Shown here: positions 56,187 through 64,000 of the stretch, one piece after another | Layout of the letters: each line of letters starts with the position of its first letter | Position numbering within the stretch: the first letter of the stretch is position 1 | DNA from: Allobosea sp. OK403 | Lineage (GTDB): Bacteria; Pseudomonadota; Alphaproteobacteria; Rhizobiales; Beijerinckiaceae | Direction of reading: 5' to 3' | Assembly (NCBI RefSeq): GCF_900113835.1 | Contig: NZ_FOQV01000001.1 | Location: forward strand, 682,001-746,000 | DNA: 64,000 bases | Notes under the pieces: model-generated | The model's input: the letters and a program-made list of their open reading frames with translations, nothing else | Database searches by the model: none | Told to the model about the DNA's origin: nothing | Translations under genes and position numbers: made by a program

Positions 56187-57599
56187 TCAGAACATGTGGA
56201 AAGGCGGCTTGGCGTCGTCCGGCAGGAGCGGCTTATAGGGTGTCCGGACAAGGCGCTCCGCGAAGTCGGCCTTGGCCTTTTCCAGCAATCCCGGTTCGAC
56301 GAGCACATCTGCGGCAACGCCCGCCATGACCTTGGCAACGTGAACCATGCCCTTATGCGCCAGCGGCGATTGGCCATGGGCCGTCAGCTGCCAGGAATGC
56401 CCGGGTGTGCCGATCGTATAGGTCGCGCCACGCGCCTGGACCGTGGGGACGGCCCAGGAGACATCGCCGACATCGGTCGAACCCATCATCCGCGGCCCCG
56501 GCACCTCCCGGGGGGCGATCGCGTTGCACAGGGGAAAATCCGTCACCGGCAAGCCCGAGCGGCGAAATGCGCTTTCGATATGCGCGGGCGTCACGGTCTT
56601 CTGCATACGCCTGGCGAAGGCGACGTCGTCTGCGTCGAAAGGGGGCGGGCCGAGCCGATCGAAGTTGCGCTGCATCGCATCTTCCAGCGGCGTGTTCGCC
56701 AGCAGGCTGCTCATCGCGCTGACGATTTCGCTGGTGACGGTCGTCTCGGTCATCAGCGCCGCGCCTTCGGCGATTTTCCGGACGCGGGCGATGAGCTCAT
56801 GGACCTGGGAGACCATCGTCGCGCGCACGACATAGCGCAGCCTGGCCTTGGCCTGCACGACGTTGGGCGCGATGCCGCCGGCATCGAGATAGGCATAGTG
56901 AATGCGGGCGTCCGAGGGCATGTGCTCGCGCATATAGTTGACGCCGACATTCATCAGCTCGGCGGCATCGAGCGCCGAACGGCCGAGATGCGGCGCGGCG
57001 GCGGCATGCGAGGCGCGGCCGGAGAACTCGAAATCGAGCGTCGTGTTGGCCAGGGATATAGCTGCCGTCACCGCCGCGAAATCGGCCGGATGCCAGGAAA
57101 TGGCGATGTCGACATCCTTGAAGGCACCGTCCTTGACCATGAACGCTTTGCCTGCCCCGCCTTCTTCGGCCGGGCAGCCATAATATCGGACGCGGCCCTT
57201 GAGCCCACGCTCCGCGAGGAAATCCTTGACCGCCGCGGCCGCCAGCATGGCGCCGGCGCCCAGCAGGTTGTGGCCGCAGCCATGGCCGGCCGGCTGGTTG
57301 GGAAGCGGCTGATGCTCGGACACGCCAGGAGCCTGCGACAGCTCCGGCAGCGCGTCGTACTCCCCGAGGATGGCGATCACCGGCCCGTCTTCTCCCGCTT
57401 CGCCCATGACGGCGGTCGGCAATCCGGCAATGCCCGTCTCCACGCGAAATCCCTCGCGCCGAAGCTGCTCGGCGTGGGCGGCAGCCGATTTGACCTCCCG
57501 GTAGTTGAGCTCGGGCATCTCAAAGACGCGGTCGCTCAGCTCGATATAGTCCGCCTGCTTTGCATCGACGATCGTCCAAATCCTATCGGTATTCTGCAC
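56187..57599 (-). CDS. M20-family amidohydrolase (AbgB-like)
   Basis: 470 residues. Motifs: ILGEYDALPELSQAPGV, AGHGCGHNLLGAGAMLAAAA, YYGCPAEEGGAGKAFMVKDG, SHAAAAPHLGRSALDAAELM and a C-terminal GSTDVGDVSWAVP with APGHSWQLT-like end. The arrangement resembles AbgB, one subunit of p-aminobenzoyl-glutamate hydrolase, but no abgA partner is nearby. Indole- or aryl-acyl-amide cleavage is also possible. It differs in subgroup from the M20 gene at 10774. Confidence 0.9.
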   Translation of the reverse strand: MQNTDRIWTIVDAKQADYIELSDRVFEMPELNYREVKSAAAHAEQLRREGFRVETGIAGLPTAVMGEAGEDGPVIAILGEYDALPELSQAPGVSEHQPLPNQPAGHGCGHNLLGAGAMLAAAAVKDFLAERGLKGRVRYYGCPAEEGGAGKAFMVKDGAFKDVDIAISWHPADFAAVTAAISLANTTLDFEFSGRASHAAAAPHLGRSALDAAELMNVGVNYMREHMPSDARIHYAYLDAGGIAPNVVQAKARLRYVVRATMVSQVHELIARVRKIAEGAALMTETTVTSEIVSAMSSLLANTPLEDAMQRNFDRLGPPPFDADDVAFARRMQKTVTPAHIESAFRRSGLPVTDFPLCNAIAPREVPGPRMMGSTDVGDVSWAVPTVQARGATYTIGTPGHSWQLTAHGQSPLAHKGMVHVAKVMAGVAADVLVEPGLLEKAKADFAERLVRTPYKPLLPDDAKPPFHMF

Positions 57600-57818
57600 A
57601 GCCTTCTCCCGAGATTGCGTTCGCGCCCATAGCCGCCGCTCTTGCCGCCATCATCCGCAATAACTCGGCGTCGGCAGCCCCAGCTGCGAGAGGCTACTAC
57701 AAGGCGGATGGCAGAATGGCTGAATTTTGCTCCGAAGAATCGGCGATTATTGCAGGCTCGACCTTTGCCTGTGCCCTCCGAAATTTGGGTTATCGGGTCC
57801 CGTGTCCCGGCAAGTGGT

Positions 57819-58109
57819 GTAGCTGAGGCCCGGCAGCGCTGCCGCGTCCACTTCATGCGCAACGCCCTGGTTCATGTCATCCTTGGCGAACGGTGCGTTG
57901 TCTCCGCTTTCATCGCCACGGCCTTCGCCTAGAAGGACGCCGCTGCCAGCCTGCGATGGCGCAGGGTCTCCGACCAGCTCGGGCCGACCGTCCCCAAGCG
58001 CGCCGCCCTCATTGAGAAATCCAAGATTGACGTGCTCGCCTACATGATCTTACCGACGCAGCATCGCGCCATGCTGCTCAGCCCTAGAGGACACGACCTG
58101 AACTGCTGA
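57819..58109 (+). pseudogene. IS256/mutator-family transposase remnant
   Basis: The frame reads QRCRVHFMRNALVHV, then VVSAFIATAFA, an in-frame TAG at 57930-57932 where a Gln codon is expected, and continues SLRWRRVSDQLGPTVPK and DVLAYMILPTQHRAMLLS. This is a well-known stretch of IS256-family transposases. The N-terminal half and the C-terminal end (after HRAMLLS) are missing. No terminal inverted repeats are seen. Confidence 0.8.
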
Positions 58110-58438
58110 TCTTGGGAAAATGCGTAGCTGAAATGTATGATTTATGGCGTCGAAATCATTCATGCAGCAATACATTCTTAGAAAATACTATTCTCGTATC
58201 GCAGTAAGGCTGCATCTGAGAGATTTTAAAATACGTCAGATCGGCGATGACAGCTAACTCGGATATTCAGCAAATTGTTATCGAGTGGCGACTGAGTGGC
58301 GATCTATATCGATATCTCAAGACCGTTCTGTTTGATCGAAATCAATCTCCGTTTGGCAGTTCGTAAATTGCCCCACCAGTTATGAATTGATCAATGTCCC
58401 AAGCGCAGCATCGCGCGTGTCCTTAGGAGGGACGAAAC
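58110..58438. other. AT-rich intergenic stretch
   Basis: About 330 bp, visibly lower in GC than the rest, with several AT-rich runs between the transposase remnant and the small 60-residue gene. I see no gene in it. It ends with the FixK/FNR-type box at 58332 and a strong AGGAGG site. The composition suggests foreign or decayed DNA. Confidence 0.5.
58332..58345 (+). promoter_or_regulatory. Perfect FNR/FixK palindrome upstream of the 60-residue gene
   Basis: TTGATCGAAATCAA is a full match to both the FNR consensus TTGAT-N4-ATCAA and the FixK box. The centre lies about 101 bp from the start at 58439. Confidence 0.7.
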
Positions 58439-58621
58439 ATGTCAGTATCAGCCACCACGAGCAGCACTGCCGCGCAGAGTCTCTTGCAGACGAAGGGCGC
58501 GCCCCCGGCGGCCCCACTCGACGCCGATGGCGACCATGATGGGACGACGGCGGCCGCGACCGAGAAAGCAAAGGCACCGCTCCCGCCCGGCTCCGGAGGC
58601 AACATCGACACGACGGCTTGA
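58439..58621 (+). CDS. 60-residue protein with an acidic DADGDHDGT motif
   Basis: 60 residues with a strong AGGAGG 8-10 bp before the ATG. It begins MSVSATTSSTAAQSLLQTKG, has the acidic motif DADGDHDGT (alternating Asp as in calcium-binding loops), and ends in a low-complexity Gly/Pro/Thr tail NIDTTA. Similar tiny proteins exist in Rhizobiales as I recall, with no known function. A perfect FNR/FixK box upstream suggests induction at low oxygen. A hairpin follows. Confidence 0.75.
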   Translation: MSVSATTSSTAAQSLLQTKGAPPAAPLDADGDHDGTTAAATEKAKAPLPPGSGGNIDTTA

Positions 58622-58630
58622 ACAAAAACG

Positions 58631-58659
58631 GGGCCGTTCACCCTCGGCGTGAGCGGCCC
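58631..58659 (+). terminator. Hairpin after the 60-residue gene
   Basis: An 11-bp stem GGGCCGTTCAC / GTGAGCGGCCC with one G-T pair and a 7-base loop. No T run follows, so it is a stabilising or weak termination hairpin rather than a classic terminator. Confidence 0.45.
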
Positions 58660-58892
58660 AAGTCACGCATTAGACGCTCTTCATCCGCTGTGGCCGCCTC
58701 ACCGGAGCTTGGGCGCCTGCATTTGGCCGCGGAAGTGATACGACGCGCCTGATCGGATTTCGCGCTAGTCTATCAAAAAGGGCAGGGCGGTTTGACTGCA
58801 CCGCGTCGTAATCACGCAGCCTTCCTTTGGAACTGCATTGCCCACTGAGACGTAGTCATCATAATGCCGCAGCGTCGCCCGCATCCTGTGCC

Positions 58893-59018
58893 TCAACGCT
58901 TGATCGGCAGCATCCGCATCAGGGTCGCGTCCTTGCGGATGAAGCGATGCCAGAGAGCGGCGAGGGCATGGATGCAGGCCAGCATCAGGGCGGCCATCAG
59001 CCAGTGCAGCATGCGCAC
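58893..59018 (-). pseudogene. Cytochrome b561 remnant with internal deletion
   Basis: Reading leftward: SVVRMLHWLMAALMLA, the first-helix start of cytochrome b561, is joined directly to CIHALAALWHRFIRKDATLM and then RMLPIKR, the typical C-terminus. The two middle helices and haem ligands are gone, and a TAG lies just upstream. The nearby 58622-58892 and 59019-59192 regions hold nothing I can identify. Confidence 0.55.
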
Positions 59019-59192
59019 GACGCTGTCCTAGCGGGCAATTCCGCTGGATGGCGCGGAAGGTCTGGGAATCATCGAGCGGCTCGCATCCTGTTTGTCGCCA
59101 AATGGCGCGGCATCAATGCTCGGTGACGCGATAATCTGGCTGTGCGACGATTCCGACTGGCCCCCGAGCGCCTATCCGGAATCGCCAATCTC

Positions 59193-61232
59193 TCAACTCT
59201 GCGGCAACGCCTTCGAATCCGACGCCTGTGCAGTCCGTGGCAACCTCATCTTATCAGCGGCGGGGAGCAGCCGCGCCGAGTTGGAGATGAAGATCAGTTC
59301 CGACGAGACATGGATGAAGGCGGCCAAGAGCGGGTTCAGGAAGCCGAACGCGGCAAGGGCGATGCCCAGAGCATCGACGGCGATCGTGCCGGAGAAGTTC
59401 TGCCAGATGACGCCGCGCGTACGCTGGGCGATCCGAACCGTCTCAACGAGGCGCTCCAGGTTGTTGGCAAGCAGGACGATGTCGGCACTCTCCTTGGCGA
59501 CATCGGTGCCCGAGCCCATCGCGATCCCGACACTCGCAGCCGTCAAAGCCGGAGCGTCATTGATGCCGTCGCCGAGCATGGCGACCTTGGCGCCGGACGC
59601 CGCCAGCGCCCGCACGCGCTCCAGCTTTTGCTCGGGCAGCATGCCAGCCTCGACCGTACCGATTCCCAAGCTGGTACCGACGCTCTCGGCCACCTCGGCA
59701 TTGTCGCCGGTCAGCAGGATGGTGCGGATCTTCATCGCGTGCAGGGCGCGGATAGCGTCTGCGGCCTCCGGACGCACCTCGTCGGCGACGGCGAAAGCCC
59801 CGGCATAGAGCCCGTTGACCGCGACGTAGATCTCGGAGGAGAGGGCGTCGCTCGCACGGCCGGCGGCAACGTCGATCCCCTCAGCCTGCAGGAGCTTGAC
59901 GCTGCCGATCAGGATGCGGTCATCGCCCAGCTTTGCCGTGACACCGCGCCCAAGCGTGTAGTCGAAGCTGTCGGGCTCCGGCACCGCGATATCTCGAACG
60001 CGGGCCTCCGCCACGATCGCCTTGGCCAGCGGGTGCTCGGAGCGGAGTTCTGCCGATGCAGCCAGCCTGAGCAGGTCGGCCTCTGTGCGGCCGGGCGCCG
60101 GATGAATCGCCGAGACGCGCGGCTCGCCGAAGGTCAGCGTGCCCGTCTTGTCGAGCACGATCGTGTCGATGCGGCCGAGCATCTCGAGATGCATGCCGCC
60201 CTTGATGATTGCGCCGTTACGCGCCGCGCGACCAATGCCGCCCAGTACCGCCAGAGGCGTTCCTGCCGCGACGCCGCAGGCGCCGGCGACGATGATCACC
60301 GAGATCGTGTCGCGGATGTTGCCAGTGAGCAGGTAGGTAACGATCGCCGCGGCGAAGGAGAAATAGACGAGATAGCCTGCCAGCTGATCGGCGAGGCGCT
60401 GGACCGGAGCGCGCGACTGCTCGGCGTTCTCGATCGCATCGATGATGCGCCCGAAGCTGGTGTCACGCCCGATCCGGTCGACCTGGATGTCGAGCGCGCC
60501 AGACTGATTAATCGAGCCGGCGAAGACGGCATCGCCTGCGCTACGCCTGACCGGCATGGATTCGCCGGTGATGCGCGCCTGATCGACATAGGAGAGGCCC
60601 GACTTCACGACACCGTCGACAGGGATGTTTTCGCCGGGCGCGACTAAGACGCGGTCGCCGACGACGATTGTATCGATTGGAACCAGCGAGATCACGCCAG
60701 CGCGGCGCACCGTCGCCTCATGGGGCATCACGTCGATGAGGTCGGCGATGGCGGCCCGCCCGCGATCGACGGTGAGATGTTCGAGCTCCTCGGCGACGAG
60801 CACGAAGAAGGTGACGACCAGCGCAGTGAAGAACTCCGAGATAGCCGCGGCCGCCAGGATGGCGATCGACATGGAAAGTTCCATGGTCATCCGCCGGTCT
60901 TTGATGTTCTCGACCGCCTCGCGGACGATCGGCCAGGCACCGACCAGCAGACCGACCACGCCGACCAAGTCCAAGCCGGCCACGGAACGGATAGCGCCGA
61001 ACCAGACCAGCGTCGCCGAGACAGCGACGACCGCGACGCGCAAGACTTCGACTGTCTCGACGTCATGACCGAACAGGCTCAGCGCCCGCGGAACACGGTT
61101 CCCGAACCAGCCTGCAGAGACCTTGGCCTGCTGGGCCGCGCTCGCCGAGCAGGTGCGCTCGAACGGACGAAAGCAGGTGCAGGGCTGCGCGCTGGCAGGG
61201 CAGAGCGGTGGGGAAGCAACGACGGTCGTCAT
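59193..61232 (-). CDS. P1B-type heavy-metal ATPase with non-canonical TM6 motif
   Basis: 679 residues. P-type motifs: ARITGESMPVRRSAGDAVFA, phosphorylation site TIVLDKTGTLTFGEP, the P1B hallmark SEHPLAKAIVAEAR, and MLGDGINDAPALTAASVGIA. The usual CPC of TM6 is replaced: the segment reads VAGACGVAAGTPLAVLGGIG, with one Cys left. The N-terminus is Cys-rich (CPASAQPCTCFRPFERTC) and might bind metal, but no canonical HMA domain is seen. It should export a transition metal; the ion cannot be predicted because its ligand motif is altered. Confidence 0.85.
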   Translation of the reverse strand: MTTVVASPPLCPASAQPCTCFRPFERTCSASAAQQAKVSAGWFGNRVPRALSLFGHDVETVEVLRVAVVAVSATLVWFGAIRSVAGLDLVGVVGLLVGAWPIVREAVENIKDRRMTMELSMSIAILAAAAISEFFTALVVTFFVLVAEELEHLTVDRGRAAIADLIDVMPHEATVRRAGVISLVPIDTIVVGDRVLVAPGENIPVDGVVKSGLSYVDQARITGESMPVRRSAGDAVFAGSINQSGALDIQVDRIGRDTSFGRIIDAIENAEQSRAPVQRLADQLAGYLVYFSFAAAIVTYLLTGNIRDTISVIIVAGACGVAAGTPLAVLGGIGRAARNGAIIKGGMHLEMLGRIDTIVLDKTGTLTFGEPRVSAIHPAPGRTEADLLRLAASAELRSEHPLAKAIVAEARVRDIAVPEPDSFDYTLGRGVTAKLGDDRILIGSVKLLQAEGIDVAAGRASDALSSEIYVAVNGLYAGAFAVADEVRPEAADAIRALHAMKIRTILLTGDNAEVAESVGTSLGIGTVEAGMLPEQKLERVRALAASGAKVAMLGDGINDAPALTAASVGIAMGSGTDVAKESADIVLLANNLERLVETVRIAQRTRGVIWQNFSGTIAVDALGIALAAFGFLNPLLAAFIHVSSELIFISNSARLLPAADKMRLPRTAQASDSKALPQS

Positions 61233-61380
61233 GGCGGAATCATCCCGTTCGAAAGGATGCCTGGCTGGCCCGCTCTATCTAGTTTGGAATTATTCTAATT
61301 ACAAGAACTGCTTCACTTTGACGAGACCTCCTCTCATTGTGGCGATCGCTAGCGAGCGGTCACCACAGAGGAGACAACCG

Positions 61381-61710
61381 ATGAAACAGGGAGGCTTGGT
61401 TTTTGCTGGCGCCGTCGCGGCGCTGACGTTTTGCACGATGAGCCCGGCCTATGCGGACGCTATCGATGGTGCTTGGTGCTCCGAGAATGGGCGGCGCTTC
61501 ACAATCGAGGGCTCCGCCGTCACGACGACCAAGGGACTGAGGCTGTCGGGGAACTACACGCGACATACGTTCAACTTCACCCTGCCTCCCGAGGAGGCGG
61601 ATGCAGGCTCGCCTGTTGATATGGTCCTTCAGGGTGAAACGCAGGTGCGGGTGACGATCGGTTCCGCCGCCGCCCAAACATGGCGCCGGTGTACGCCCGG
61701 AATCAGTTGA
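61381..61710 (+). CDS. Small exported protein of unknown function
   Basis: 109 residues with GAGGAG before the ATG. A signal peptide is clear (GLVFAGAVAALTFCTMSPAYA, cut after AYA). The mature ~85 residues have two cysteines in WCSENGRRFTIEGSAV and RRCTPG and a beta-rich lipocalin-like pattern (GNYTRHTFNFTLPPEEADAG; VDMVLQGETQVRVTI). It is divergent from the P1B ATPase, so a periplasmic metal or stress role is possible but unproven. Confidence 0.75.
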   Translation: MKQGGLVFAGAVAALTFCTMSPAYADAIDGAWCSENGRRFTIEGSAVTTTKGLRLSGNYTRHTFNFTLPPEEADAGSPVDMVLQGETQVRVTIGSAAAQTWRRCTPGIS

Positions 61711-62208
61711 CGAGAAACGCTTCCCCTCGCTTTAGGGAGGAGGTCTATCTGGGAGTCGCGAAGCGGATAACGATGTCGTCGACGCTGTCCGACGCTTCCA
61801 GTCTCACAGCGAGGGGCCCTCGCGAGCCACTCGCATTTCGAAGTGAATTTCTTGCTGAAGTGACGCCCTTCCGGAGGGCGGATTGGATTGCCCGCTGTCG
61901 GAAAAACCGAACTTCTCAGCTCGTCTGGATAAGGAAGCGACGCCCGGCAAGCCGGGCGCCGCGTATCAGATTGCGGAACTTTTCCGACAAGCGCGGCGAC
62001 ACTATGCCTCGCTCTTCAATATCCCCAGCGATGCAGACTAGCTGCACCCCGTCGTTAATCCGCACAAACAAAAATCAGTATTTCGTTTTCTGCCAATTTA
62101 TCAACAGGTTATGCTGCGGCATACGGGTGTGGCATATGCCGGTCTTCGTTGTGCATCAGTTGAGCTTGTGCGGCCGGCCTAAGCGGATCAGGTCGTTGTC
62201 GCGTAGCG
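61711..62208. other. Degraded region with an orphan coding tail
   Basis: About 500 bp without an intact gene. A plus-strand frame ending at the TAG at about 62041 reads LDKEATPGKPGAAYQIAELF and RQARRHYASLFNIPSDAD with no start codon nearby. It may be the C-terminal tail of a lost gene. The rest is non-coding as far as I can see. Confidence 0.35.
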
Positions 62209-62379
62209 CTAGTCCACAGTGCTTGGCCCGCCCAAAGGAGAGCACTCGTCGACGAGATCACGGACTGTGACTTTTAACGCCTGAGCCATTTGCCAAAGGT
62301 TAGTGGTGGTCGGGTTTCTCTGGCCCATTTCCAGCGCGCTGACATGAGCCCGATCTACGCCCAATCCATGGTGTTGGGA
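62209..62379 (-). pseudogene. XRE-family helix-turn-helix regulator remnant
   Basis: The frame reads GLGVDRAHVSALEMGQRNPT and TTNLWQMAQALKVTVRDLVDE, matching the second half of an XRE/Cro-type DNA-binding domain (VDRxHVSxLExGxRNPTxxxLWxMAxAL). The first helices are missing, and upstream codons belong to another frame. It overlaps the end of the gene at 62355. Confidence 0.6.
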
Positions 62380-62888
62380 TTTAGGCGAACGAAATCGCAG
62401 TGTACTTGAAGGCTTTCGGTCGGATTCTGATGAATCTGGAAACCACAAATGCTTAGCGCGCCGCGCACATCCTCTAGTAGCAGGCGGTATTTTTTCACTC
62501 GCCGTGCCTGCCACCGAAGCGGAGTAAACACGCTGACGGGCAGGAACGATAGCCTTCGGCCATCCAACTCGATCGAGATGTCAACATGGGTACCATCCAG
62601 GTCGTGACCATTGGCTCCGAAGATCTCGTCGACTTCATTGTGGCGGTTTGAAAACAACAATCTAAACAGCTTTCTTCCAGCGTAACGGCTAAGAGTTCGA
62701 TGAATGCTGAGATAGGAACTGCGTGGTTCGTGGCCGCGCGTTAGGATCAGTCGAAGATTTCGTGGCAGCCTCAAATGGACGAGTTGGAGGCTGGCAAAAG
62801 CAGCCTCGTCGACTATGACCCTGGTCGATGGCCATCGAGGCGCAACTTTTATGCCAAAATGAACTCCAGAATTCAGAACAAGGGGCAT
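62355..62888 (-). CDS. Hypothetical protein
   Basis: 177 residues with an AAGAGG 5 bp before the ATG. It is basic and Arg/Leu-rich (LQLVHLRLPRNLRLILTRGH; LSRYAGRKLFRLLFSNRHNE) with no signal peptide or membrane segment. I recognise no family. Codon use is more AT-rich than in neighbouring genes, consistent with acquired DNA in a decayed region. It could be spurious. Confidence 0.4.
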   Translation of the reverse strand: MPLVLNSGVHFGIKVAPRWPSTRVIVDEAAFASLQLVHLRLPRNLRLILTRGHEPRSSYLSIHRTLSRYAGRKLFRLLFSNRHNEVDEIFGANGHDLDGTHVDISIELDGRRLSFLPVSVFTPLRWQARRVKKYRLLLEDVRGALSICGFQIHQNPTESLQVHCDFVRLNPNTMDWA

Positions 62889-63064
62889 TATTTCCTCTTA
62901 CCGGCTGGATTTGCGCGACCTGAATATTGTCGTGATGTCCAATCTGCGCGTTCGTTACCGCTACAGCTTATGCGGGCAAATAAGTCGTGGCGATAGCAAC
63001 AGAGCCAGACTTGGCAGCCTAGGCCTTCTTAGCATGAACGTGGCGCGTCTTGGTTCCTTCTCCA

Positions 63065-63140
63065 CTGAGGGCTGGCGCGAAGCCGAGGATATCGCCCTCC
63101 GCATGGCGCGGCCGATGACGCCTTTTTTGACCAGGACGGA
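63065..63140 (-). pseudogene. Class III aminotransferase C-terminal remnant (frameshifted)
   Basis: One frame reads VLVKKGVIGRAM; a shifted frame continues GDILGFAPAL. The intact aminotransferase at 5982 has the corresponding RGLIARAMPHGDILGFAPPL near its C-terminus. Only this short piece remains. Confidence 0.55.
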
Positions 63141-63212
63141 TCGGATTTTTGTAGTGTCATCGGAAATCCCAATCGAGAGGGGACGAGGAGCGTGAAAAGG
63201 GTTGCCGTCTGT

Positions 63213-63581
63213 TCATTGCGGCCTCCTGACGCGGTCGGGCCCGCCGCTGGCCAAGTCAAATCCGGCTTCCCCGACGCTGCGCCAATCCTCTTCGGTTAGT
63301 TCCTTCAGCGAGACGTCTCGCCCTCTCTGGATTACTGCGCCGACGACTTCACAGGTCCTGATTGCAACGTAGCAGGGCAGGGCGTCGAGCCACAGGGAGC
63401 CGGTGAGCCCGTCTAGCCTTTTCTGGACGTAGTGCTCAAGGCGGGTCGGTTCGCGCTTGATGGCTTCGGCGGCCAGTTGTGGAATACGAGGGATCGTCGC
63501 AGCCGCGCTTCGCGCGAAGTCCTGGACCAGCGAGAGATTGTCGGTATGGGCAACGCACACGAGGTCGACGTGGTGAACCAT
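63213..63581 (-). CDS. Hypothetical protein near the right edge
   Basis: 122 residues from the ATG at 63581 (MVHHVDLVCVAHTDNLSLVQ); the frame is open to 63722, but that part is low-complexity and the ATG is the more protein-like start. No good binding site is visible. It contains WLDALPCYVAIRTCEVVGAV and LKELTEEDWRSVGEAGFD. This pattern faintly recalls C-terminal segments of TniQ-like transposon proteins, but I am not confident. Confidence 0.45.
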   Translation of the reverse strand: MVHHVDLVCVAHTDNLSLVQDFARSAAATIPRIPQLAAEAIKREPTRLEHYVQKRLDGLTGSLWLDALPCYVAIRTCEVVGAVIQRGRDVSLKELTEEDWRSVGEAGFDLASGGPDRVRRPQ

Positions 63582-63728
63582 GCAGATGCGTGAGTGCTGA
63601 AAAAGACAGGCGGCTCTTGACCGAGGCTCTCGGGGGGGGGAAGGCGGACGGGTAGGAGGGCTGCAATCGCCACCCAGCGGAGCTGTTTCACGAAGGGGGC
63701 TGGCTAGCGAGCCGCGCCCCATAGCAGA

Positions 63729-63760
63729 AGAGGAGCCCCCGGTTCAGCGGAAGCTCCTCT
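63729..63760 (-). terminator. Hairpin downstream of nrdJ
   Basis: An 8-bp stem AGAGGAGC / GCTCCTCT with a 16-base loop, followed on the minus strand by TCTG. It lies 50 bp after the nrdJ stop, where a terminator is expected. Confidence 0.5.
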
Positions 63761-63809
63761 CGCGTGTCTAATCGCTCAACTCTGTATGGCCAAACATCAA
63801 CTCGGCATA

Positions 63810-64000
63810 TCAGGAACAGCCGGTTGTGCTACCGCAGGTGTTGCACTTCAGGCAGGTGCCGTTGCGGACCAGGGTGAAGTTGCCGCATTCGCCGCAGCTG
63901 TCCCCGACATAGCCCTTCATGATCGCCTCGGCGCGGCGCTCGGATGCGCTGGGCTGGGCGGCGGGGGCCGAGAAGCCGAGCTTGGCCATGTCGGCCTCGC
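63810..64000 (-). CDS. nrdJ: B12-dependent ribonucleotide reductase, C-terminus (5' part cut by window edge)
   Basis: Sixty-three codons of the C-terminus are visible. The end DSCGECGNFTLVRNGTC and LKCNTCGSTTGCS is the conserved Cys-rich tail of class II NrdJ, with CxxC and CxxC metal- or redox-active cysteines that re-reduce the active site. The enzyme makes deoxyribonucleotides with adenosylcobalamin and works with or without oxygen. The main catalytic part is outside the window. Confidence 0.9.
   Translation of the reverse strand, partial: EADMAKLGFSAPAAQPSASERRAEAIMKGYVGDSCGECGNFTLVRNGTCLKCNTCGSTTGCS

Noticed and set aside
62911-63195. A 94-codon plus-strand frame
   Set aside because: It has no family resemblance, and the opposite strand carries the recognisable aminotransferase remnant.

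Overview
The window looks like the chromosome of a GC-rich alphaproteobacterium of the order Hyphomicrobiales (Rhizobiales). Bosea or a close relative is my best guess. The pointers are the IalB-type protein, the FixL/FixK-type regulation, the B12-dependent ribonucleotide reductase tail and two families of short palindromic intergenic repeats. The genus is an inference from memory, not a search result. I see no rRNA, tRNA or CRISPR.

Region 1 (1-12 kb) is a catabolic block. It holds a luciferase-like monooxygenase (cut by the left edge), an aldehyde dehydrogenase, a flavin reductase, a PucR-type regulator, a DUF1185 protein, a class III aminotransferase with a semialdehyde dehydrogenase, a divergent Lrp/AsnC regulator, a betaine-type binding protein and an M20 amidohydrolase. 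Four intergenic repeats (two here in each of two families, one copy at 29 kb) each supply the TAG stop codon of the gene next to them. Region 2 (12-20 kb) is a surface operon: a 1380-residue trimeric autotransporter adhesin, a small upstream partner, an IalB-like protein and two exported proteins, followed by a LysR regulator. Region 3 (20-24 kb) is a MacAB/Lol-like exporter (adaptor, FtsX-type permease, ATPase).

Region 4 (24-58 kb) is the most interesting part. It is an apparent oxygen-responsive island. At about 46-49 kb it encodes an FNR/FixK-type activator translationally coupled to a hybrid sensor kinase. The second PAS domain of that kinase carries the FixL haem-site pattern (His204 and Arg224). 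Sites matching the FixK box TTG(A/C)-N6-(T/G)CAA lie 50-150 bp upstream of many genes, most with centres about 60 bp from the start codon. The genes are a YeeE/YedE pair with an ABC operon, ftsH, chaB, CBS-BON plus alcohol dehydrogenase, a BON protein, MgtC/DUF4010, a Mg2+ P-type ATPase, a beta-CASP nuclease, adhP with an aldehyde dehydrogenase, phosphoketolase with acetate kinase, and a 60-residue DADGDHDGT protein. Together they suggest a fermentative and stress-survival programme for low oxygen. Decayed copies of typical members of such regulons (Usp, FNR/FixK, Hsp20, RpiB) lie among the intact genes.

Region 5 (53-64 kb) has a UvrD-like helicase with two overlapping small genes, a second M20 amidohydrolase, a P1B-type ATPase with an unusual TM6 motif, and a decaying stretch with remnants of an IS256-family transposase, cytochrome b561, an XRE regulator and an aminotransferase. 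It ends in the C-terminus of nrdJ. The coordinates of start codons were chosen by eye from ribosome binding sites, overlaps and family starts.
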